Shown here: positions 43,472 through 48,124 of the stretch, in pieces
How the letters are laid out: each line of letters begins with the position of its first letter
Numbering within the stretch: position 1 is the first letter of the stretch
Source of the DNA: Nostoc sp. T09
GTDB lineage: Bacteria; Cyanobacteriota; Cyanobacteriia; Cyanobacteriales; Nostocaceae
Reading direction: 5' to 3'
Length of the DNA: 48,124 nt
Assembly: GCF_002154695.1 (NCBI RefSeq)
Contig: NZ_MTAV01000013.1
Location: forward strand, 1-48,124
Made by a program: the position numbers and the translations under genes
The notes under the pieces: model-generated
What the model saw: only the letters and a program-made list of their open reading frames with translations
Database searches by the model: none
Told to the model about the DNA's origin: nothing

Positions 43472-44359
43472 TTAGCGGCGTCTACCGCCAAAAGCAGGTG
43501 CGCGACGACCACTACTACGTCCGCCGCTACCAAAGCTACTACCGCTAGGATTACGTCTGGGCGATCGCGAATTATTAGAAGGTCTGAGTTCACTACCGCC
43601 AAAACCAGAACCACTAGGACGGTTAGTAGTAGTACGATTTGGTGTATTGCGTACCGAAGATCCACTAGGATATGTACTTCTGATTCTCCCAGTAGTCCGG
43701 AAAGCCGTGCGATTTCTCACAGCTGCTGGTGGCGCATTGTAGCGGCTGCGGTAGCTTGAAACAGCTTGGTCATAGTTGCTGCCATATCCACCAAAGCCAG
43801 TCAAAACTCCTCCAGGTTGGTAGACAGGAGGTACATAATACTGGGGTCTAAACAATAGACTACCGATCGCCTGACCCGCTATACCACCAGCCACCGCCCC
43901 AGCAAACGGTGCCCAGAAACCATTTTCGCGACGAACAACGACTGTTTCCTGCTGTCCCGTTTGAGGATTAGTTCGGTTCTCCGTAACGTTATGGACGTAT
44001 TCAATTTTAAAGTCTTCTGTTAAGTATAGAATTGGCTGTCCATTTTCTACTTTTAAATAACTTTTCTTACCTTCTTTAATTTCTTCATCTGTAAGCCGGG
44101 CCATTTGTATGTTTTCACTGATAAAGGTTGGGGGCTTACTGTTAATCAAAAACAGCGTGTACTCCCCACTAGCATCATCGTAAGTAGCTTGTTGTACTTG
44201 ATACTGCCCATCACTCAGCTTGGTAGCCGTAGAGGTTTGGCTGACGTTCCTACCTGGGGGGGTTGTTTGTTCTGCACCACCTCCACAAGCAACTGTTGTC
44301 AAGCACAAACTCATGGCTAAACAAACGGCTGTAAATCTACGCAATATGGTCATGATCAT
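43472..44359 (-). CDS. Glycine-zipper lipoprotein with Arg/Gly/Ser-rich tail
   Basis: I do not recognise a family name. From the ATG at 44359 the 295-aa protein has a lipoprotein-type signal (MIMTILRRFTAVCLAMSLCL, then TTVACGGG with the acceptor Cys). An unassigned domain follows (about 40-140, with YTLFLINSKPPTFISENIQM). Next come a glycine zipper FAGAVAGGIAGQAIGSLLF that may insert in a membrane, a Pro/Tyr-rich segment, and a low-complexity tail of about 90 residues rich in Arg, Gly, Ser and Asn, ending GRRAPAFGGRRR. AAGGA stands ten bases before this ATG; the frame extends to a TTG at 44389 without such a site. Probably an envelope protein. Confidence 0.75.
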   Translation of the reverse strand: MIMTILRRFTAVCLAMSLCLTTVACGGGAEQTTPPGRNVSQTSTATKLSDGQYQVQQATYDDASGEYTLFLINSKPPTFISENIQMARLTDEEIKEGKKSYLKVENGQPILYLTEDFKIEYVHNVTENRTNPQTGQQETVVVRRENGFWAPFAGAVAGGIAGQAIGSLLFRPQYYVPPVYQPGGVLTGFGGYGSNYDQAVSSYRSRYNAPPAAVRNRTAFRTTGRIRSTYPSGSSVRNTPNRTTTNRPSGSGFGGSELRPSNNSRSPRRNPSGSSFGSGGRSSGRRAPAFGGRRR

Positions 44360-44441
44360 TGCACTATTATCCTTATATGAGCTTAACAATTTCTCACTAC
44401 ATCTAGTAAGTACGGACTACCCCACTCAGTAGGGATGAGGG

Positions 44442-44459
44442 AGTGTGGGGAGTGTGGGG
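44442..44459. repeat. Tandem repeat of AGTGTGGGG
   Basis: Two exact copies of a 9-base unit (44442-44450 and 44451-44459) plus partial copies on each side lie between two minus-strand genes. Such short tandem repeats are frequent in heterocystous cyanobacteria. Confidence 0.6.
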
Positions 44460-44544
44460 AGCAGAGGAGCAAGAAATAACTATTGACTCTTGACAAATAA
44501 CAAAATTTTCATCCCTCCTGGTGTACGCTGGGAATGATGACTAT

Positions 44545-45138
44545 CTACAAAGGAATTAACTCTGGATAATATTGCAACAGCTGATCGTTAGTGAGTTCAT
44601 CACCCAACTGTGCTGGTGAGAAATGCACCTGAACTGCCCGTAGTTTATTTTTGTAGTGCAAATTGATTAAGGCTTTTAAAGCTTCTTTTAAAGCTTGAAC
44701 ATTAGACAAGTCAGTTTCTAACTCCGGTACTTCTCCTTCAAAAGCCACTGTAATCATCACAATAATATTGCGTGTTACAGGTAGAGATAAAGGATCGTTA
44801 ACTCCAGAATTAGAACTTAAATCGAGGTCAGCACCATATCTTTCAGCAGAGTCACTAAATAATTCATTAACATAATCTCCTGCCTCGCCTTCGCTCCAAA
44901 ATACATCACCTTCATTGGCAGCAGAAAGCCAGTATTCATCAGATCGCAACAGGGTTTCAGAGATTTCTACTAAGCCTTCGCCTAAAACTTGTAAGTCTCC
45001 ATCTGCATCGATCGCTTCCCTAGCAACACGATTGAATACCCCCAAAATTGGCGCTACTTCCGACCCACCCAAGTGTAGAAACAAGCGGCAGACAACATAG
45101 CGAGTCCGTCCAACCATTCTATTAAAAGTATCACGCAT
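44545..45138 (-). CDS. DUF1517-like protein, 197 aa
   Basis: The protein resembles the DUF1517 family of cyanobacteria and plants. The second half carries the recognisable pattern RNIIVMITVAFEGEVPELE, ALKEALKALINLHYKNKLRAVQVHFSPAQ and the terminal DELTNDQLLQYYPELIPL. The N-terminal part (about 1-115) is acidic and helical and lacks the membrane segment many DUF1517 members have, so this one seems soluble. The function is unknown to me. It is 56 bases downstream of the pentapeptide-repeat gene on the same strand and may be cotranscribed with it. Confidence 0.75.
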   Translation of the reverse strand: MRDTFNRMVGRTRYVVCRLFLHLGGSEVAPILGVFNRVAREAIDADGDLQVLGEGLVEISETLLRSDEYWLSAANEGDVFWSEGEAGDYVNELFSDSAERYGADLDLSSNSGVNDPLSLPVTRNIIVMITVAFEGEVPELETDLSNVQALKEALKALINLHYKNKLRAVQVHFSPAQLGDELTNDQLLQYYPELIPL

Positions 45139-45194
45139 CTGTGTCCTCCAGAACTTTATCAGTTATTAGTGAACGATTATTTTACTGATAATTT

Positions 45195-46760
45195 TCATTG
45201 TTCAATGTAATGAAAACTTTTAACAAAATCTATAACCATGTTTAATGAAGGCAAGATATATTGAGCAGATTCATTGGTCATATTATCAAAAAATCCAGCA
45301 TTGGTATCGAATTGATTAATAAATCGTTTACCGAAATAAGGATTGTCATACAAAATCAAAGTTTGAGCACTAGAGTTTGTTAATATTGTCTGGGTAGGAG
45401 TTTTAAAGAAATTTAATTTTGCTGCTAACTCCAGAATTTTTTGAATTTCCCGAATGGACTGGGCCTGATTTCTAGCTTCCTCGATCGCATTCCTTAATTG
45501 CCTCACCCGATGGGGTATTTTTAGACCCATCTGAGATATATCTTCACCCTTGAGCATTTCCACCACCTTGTCAATATTCTTTTGTGTGTTGGTGGCATCA
45601 TGAAATGGCAGAATCGCTATATAAGCAATAGGCAATAAGTCTTCGTCGTTATCTACCCGGAATGTGAAAACAGTGCGCCGACGCCCAATTTCCATAGTAG
45701 GTGGCTGTTTCAGCGTTCGGTATTGCCGAGAAATTTGGTAATAAGCGCCAGCAAGGGCAAAGTTGGCTTCATGTTCTAGAGCAGCATCGACGATAATCCG
45801 GATCGTCGGCGGAGTTTCATTAAAAAAGTCGCGTGCATCTTCAGCGTTAAACTTTTGAATGATCGTGCGATCGCCTGTGGGAGAGAGGTCAATCCACTCA
45901 CAAGTGATACCTTCAGTTTTTAAACCAAACCTGGAAGTGGCGTAAAGTTTGGCCCCAGTTAACGCAGCTCCTGTTAAGTCGGCTCCAATCCATTCCGCCT
46001 TAATTAATTTTGCTTGAGTTAAATTGGTATGTACTAAACTGGCATTGGTTAAATTGGCATTGCTCAGATCTGCCCCGGTTAAGTTAGCTCCACTTAATTT
46101 AGCTTTGCTTAAATCTGCCCAGCGGAGATTAGCCCCACTCAAATCTGCCCAACGTAGATTAGCCCCGCTTAAATCTGCGCCACTGAGATTAGCACGGCTG
46201 AGATTGGCTTTTCTTAGTTCAGCTTCTCGCAAATTTGCGCTACTGAGATCAGTGCGACCCAAATCGGCGGCGTGGAGATTAGCTATCTCTAAGTTGGCAC
46301 CAGTTAAGGAACTACCTCGCAAACTCGCCTCACTTAAGTTAGCGCGACGGAGATTCGCTTGTCGAAGTGTAGCTTCTCGCAAATCCGCGTTGCTGAGGTT
46401 AGCCTCGAACAGGTCTGCACAACTCAGGTCTGCACGAATTAACTCAGCACGAACTAATGAGGCTCCCTTGAGTTGGGCATGATTGAGGTCTGCTCGAATG
46501 AGATTCGCGACATTGAGACTGGCATTGTTGAGAATTGCTCTCACAAGATTCACACCACTTAATCTCGCTACATTCAGTGTGGCATTGCTCAAGTCAGCTT
46601 TGTTGAGATTCGCTCCACTCAAATTTACTATACTCAAGTTGGCTTGGCTAAAATTCGCACCACTAAGTTTGACGCCACTTAAGTTAGCTTCAGAGAGGTC
46701 AATACCACTAAAATCAATAACTCCTGCCGCGTATTTTTCCAGCAATTCTTCTACAGTCAT
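45195..46760 (-). CDS. Pentapeptide-repeat protein with a C-terminal domain, 521 aa
   Basis: Residues about 17-272 consist of roughly fifty A(N/D)LxX pentapeptides (for example LSGANLRWADLSGANLRWAD), which fold into a right-handed square beta-helix. Pentapeptide-repeat proteins are very numerous in cyanobacteria, and their roles are mostly unknown; some mimic DNA. The C-terminal part (about 290-521) is a distinct globular domain I cannot name, with VDAALEHEANFALAGAYYQI and GRRRTVFTFRVDNDEDLLPIAYIAILPF. There is no signal peptide. The regular repeats leave long open frames on the opposite strand, which are not genes. It is divergent from tyrA with 82 bases between starts. Confidence 0.93.
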   Translation of the reverse strand: MTVEELLEKYAAGVIDFSGIDLSEANLSGVKLSGANFSQANLSIVNLSGANLNKADLSNATLNVARLSGVNLVRAILNNASLNVANLIRADLNHAQLKGASLVRAELIRADLSCADLFEANLSNADLREATLRQANLRRANLSEASLRGSSLTGANLEIANLHAADLGRTDLSSANLREAELRKANLSRANLSGADLSGANLRWADLSGANLRWADLSKAKLSGANLTGADLSNANLTNASLVHTNLTQAKLIKAEWIGADLTGAALTGAKLYATSRFGLKTEGITCEWIDLSPTGDRTIIQKFNAEDARDFFNETPPTIRIIVDAALEHEANFALAGAYYQISRQYRTLKQPPTMEIGRRRTVFTFRVDNDEDLLPIAYIAILPFHDATNTQKNIDKVVEMLKGEDISQMGLKIPHRVRQLRNAIEEARNQAQSIREIQKILELAAKLNFFKTPTQTILTNSSAQTLILYDNPYFGKRFINQFDTNAGFFDNMTNESAQYILPSLNMVIDFVKSFHYIEQ

Positions 46761-46842
46761 AAATGCTACCCCTCAGATGCCAACTTTAATAGTTGGTAAA
46801 GTACGCAGAAAATATTTGAAAGACGGACTATCAAAATCAAAA

Positions 46843-47682
46843 ATGAAAATTGGAATTTTAGGACTCGGACTGATCGGTGGTTCTTTGGGCTTTGATTTGC
46901 GATCGCAAGGACATCATGTTTTGGGAGTGAGTCGTCGTGAATCAACTTGCCAAAAGGCGGTATCTCTGGGAAGCGTTGATCAAGCATCAGCCGAGATCAG
47001 CCTCTTAGCTACAGCAGAAGTTGTATTTATTTGTACACCTATAGCTCTTATTGTTCCCCAAGTTAAACAGTTAATTGCGCATTTATCTGCTACTACGGTG
47101 GTGACTGATGTAGGTTCCGTCAAAGCACCGATAGTCAAGGCTATATCTCCTTTGTGGTCCAATTTTATTGGTGGTCATCCTATGGCAGGAACCGCAGATA
47201 GTGGTATAGAAGCTGCACAGCGACATTTATTTGTCGATCGCCCTTATGTACTGACGCCAATAAATACAACGCCGACTGAAGCGATTTCAGTGTTAGAGGA
47301 AATTGTGCGATCGCTTGGGTCTAAAATCTACCATTGTCAGCCAGAGCAGCATGACCGCGCTGTTAGTTGGATTTCCCATTTACCTGTAATGGTCAGTGCT
47401 TCCTTAATTGCAGCTTGCATGGGTGAAACCGACCCCGCAGTTTTACAGCTAGCCCAAAATTTAGCTAGTTCCGGTTTTCGCGATACCAGCCGCGTTGGTG
47501 GCGGAAATCCAGAATTGGGCGTAATGATGGCCCAGTTTAATCAGCAAGCATTACTGGAATCATTGCAACAATATCGCCATCAGCTCGATGAAGTGATTCA
47601 TTTAATTGAGCAGGAAAACTGGACAGCATTAGAGGAAAAGTTACAGTCTACACAAAAAGCACGACCAGAATTTGTGGAGTAA
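46843..47682 (+). CDS. tyrA: Prephenate/arogenate dehydrogenase
   Basis: A 279-aa TyrA, which makes tyrosine by oxidative decarboxylation of arogenate (the usual substrate in cyanobacteria, with NADP) or prephenate. The N-terminal Rossmann loop GILGLGLIGGSLGFDL, then DVGSVKAP, IGGHPMAGTADSGIEAA with the catalytic-type His, and HDRAVSWISHLPVMVSASL are diagnostic. I chose the ATG at 46843 because the Rossmann strand then starts at residue 2, as in other TyrA. The same frame is open far upstream, but only because it runs antisense through the pentapeptide repeats. No feedback (ACT) domain is attached. Confidence 0.94.
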   Translation: MKIGILGLGLIGGSLGFDLRSQGHHVLGVSRRESTCQKAVSLGSVDQASAEISLLATAEVVFICTPIALIVPQVKQLIAHLSATTVVTDVGSVKAPIVKAISPLWSNFIGGHPMAGTADSGIEAAQRHLFVDRPYVLTPINTTPTEAISVLEEIVRSLGSKIYHCQPEQHDRAVSWISHLPVMVSASLIAACMGETDPAVLQLAQNLASSGFRDTSRVGGGNPELGVMMAQFNQQALLESLQQYRHQLDEVIHLIEQENWTALEEKLQSTQKARPEFVE

Positions 47683-47825
47683 GGGTTAACGAAGAGGAAA
47701 GGGTTAGGGAGCAAGGGGGAAAAGCCCATAAATAAATTTAGTTGCTCTGAATAAAGACGTGTTAATTCTGACGTTTAAATAAGTAAAACTAATCACTGGT
47801 ATTACTTTTACAAAACTATGAGGAC

Positions 47826-47855
47826 TTGATTAACTTTTGTAAAGCAGTGTAAAGT
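47826..47855 (+). promoter_or_regulatory. Possible psbA promoter
   Basis: TTGATT (47826-47831) and TAAAGT (47850-47855) are separated by 18 bases, about 60 bases before the psbA ATG. Both boxes are imperfect, so the assignment is tentative. Confidence 0.3.
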
Positions 47856-47917
47856 AAGTTTACAGACACAGACAAACCTTGTCTGATTCATAAATTACCA
47901 ATCGCAATCATAAAACC

Positions 47918-48124
47918 ATGACAGCAACTCTACAACAGCGCGCCAGCGCTAACGTATGGGATCGCTTCTGCGAATGGATCACCAGCACAAACAACCGTCT
48001 ATACATCGGTTGGTTCGGTGTCCTGATGATCCCCACCCTGCTAGCTGCAACCGCTTGCTTCGTAATCGCCTTCATCGCTGCACCTCCAGTAGACATCGAT
48101 GGTATCCGTGAACCTGTTGCAGGT
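47918..48124 (+). CDS. psbA: Photosystem II D1 protein, 5' part (runs off the window)
   Basis: The first 69 codons are visible. D1 is the reaction-centre protein that carries the P680 chlorophylls and the QB site in the thylakoid membrane. The N-terminus [20 protein letters not shown], the start of the first membrane helix ([20 protein letters not shown]) and the lumenal [14 protein letters not shown] are typical of cyanobacterial D1. The gene is cut at the window edge, so residue 130 (Gln or Glu), which separates low-light from high-light forms, cannot be read. The rest must continue past 48124. Confidence 0.97.
   Translation, partial: MTATLQQRASANVWDRFCEWITSTNNRLYIGWFGVLMIPTLLAATACFVIAFIAAPPVDIDGIREPVAG

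Noticed and set aside
46024-46842. Long plus-strand open frames opposite the pentapeptide-repeat gene
   Set aside because: They are Lys/Arg/Leu/Ala-rich mirror images of the repeat codons and have no family resemblance; the real plus-strand gene (tyrA) begins at 46843.
1-48124. CRISPR array, prophage or insertion sequence
   Set aside because: No regularly spaced direct repeats, no transposase, integrase or phage structural genes were seen; the repeats present are short dispersed palindromes and tandem repeats.

Overview
The window is chromosomal DNA from a filamentous, probably heterocyst-forming cyanobacterium of the Nostoc/Nostocales type. The reasons are: a psbA (photosystem II D1) gene entering at the right edge; the cyanobacterial division gene ftn2; a PAM68-type photosystem II assembly gene; a CphA2-type cyanophycin synthetase and a cyanophycinase; a cyanobacteriochrome-like kinase; many HIP1 octamers (GCGATCGC); and small dispersed palindromes and short tandem repeats of the kind common in Nostocaceae. 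I saw no phage, integrase, IS element, plasmid backbone or CRISPR array. Most genes are core or housekeeping, and most look monocistronic.

Layout. 0-4.3 kb: noncoding repeat DNA, an 86-aa unknown gene, a B12-binding radical SAM enzyme, and dnaN. 4.3-13.3 kb (all minus strand): a 1103-aa multi-GAF histidine kinase, an ArsA-type ATPase with a small-heat-shock-like tail, a DUF2358 gene, a YbjN-like gene, a probable gene remnant, a phosphodiester-glycosidase lipoprotein and a DUF4912 protein. 13.8-19.5 kb: ftn2 (minus), a 1.2-kb intergenic stretch with strong stem-loops, pdhA, an aldose-epimerase-like gene and tRNA-Lys(UUU). 19.8-25.7 kb: a Uma2 nuclease-like gene, fbaA with an elaborate upstream region, hisD, a secreted unknown, acylphosphatase and a DUF1823 gene. 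25.9-37 kb: two paralogous GH13 glucan enzymes, two DAHP synthases of different classes, the cyanophycin genes cphA2 (minus, frameshifted) and cphB, and rpsO-PAM68. 37.5-43.1 kb: an ATP-grasp ligase of unknown substrate, a flavodoxin-like protein, a DUF6745-like gene and a divergent PadR/pirin module. 43.4-48.1 kb: a glycine-zipper lipoprotein, a DUF1517-like gene, a pentapeptide-repeat protein, tyrA and the start of psbA.

How the genes fit together. The middle third is rich in carbon and nitrogen reserve metabolism: two glucan-active GH13 enzymes flank a cyanophycin module, with aldolase and pyruvate dehydrogenase E1-alpha nearby. Two entry enzymes of the shikimate pathway plus tyrA give an aromatic (tyrosine) theme. 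They are not one operon.

Most noteworthy: (1) a one-base frameshift that splits an otherwise intact 636-codon cphA2 exactly where CphA1 would carry its second ATP-binding loop; (2) a perfect 20-bp inverted repeat ending four bases before the ATG of the first GH13 gene; (3) a 12-bp inverted repeat bracketing a TATAAT box upstream of fbaA, plus an exact GTA-N8-TAC site; (4) a histidine kinase with three GAF domains that each keep the Cys-His pair of bilin-binding domains; (5) unassigned strong stem-loops between ftn2 and pdhA; (6) a probable gene remnant broken by a GC-rich palindromic repeat. I found no clearly new defence or mobile system. All assignments come from reading the sequence and from knowledge of the families; no database search was run.
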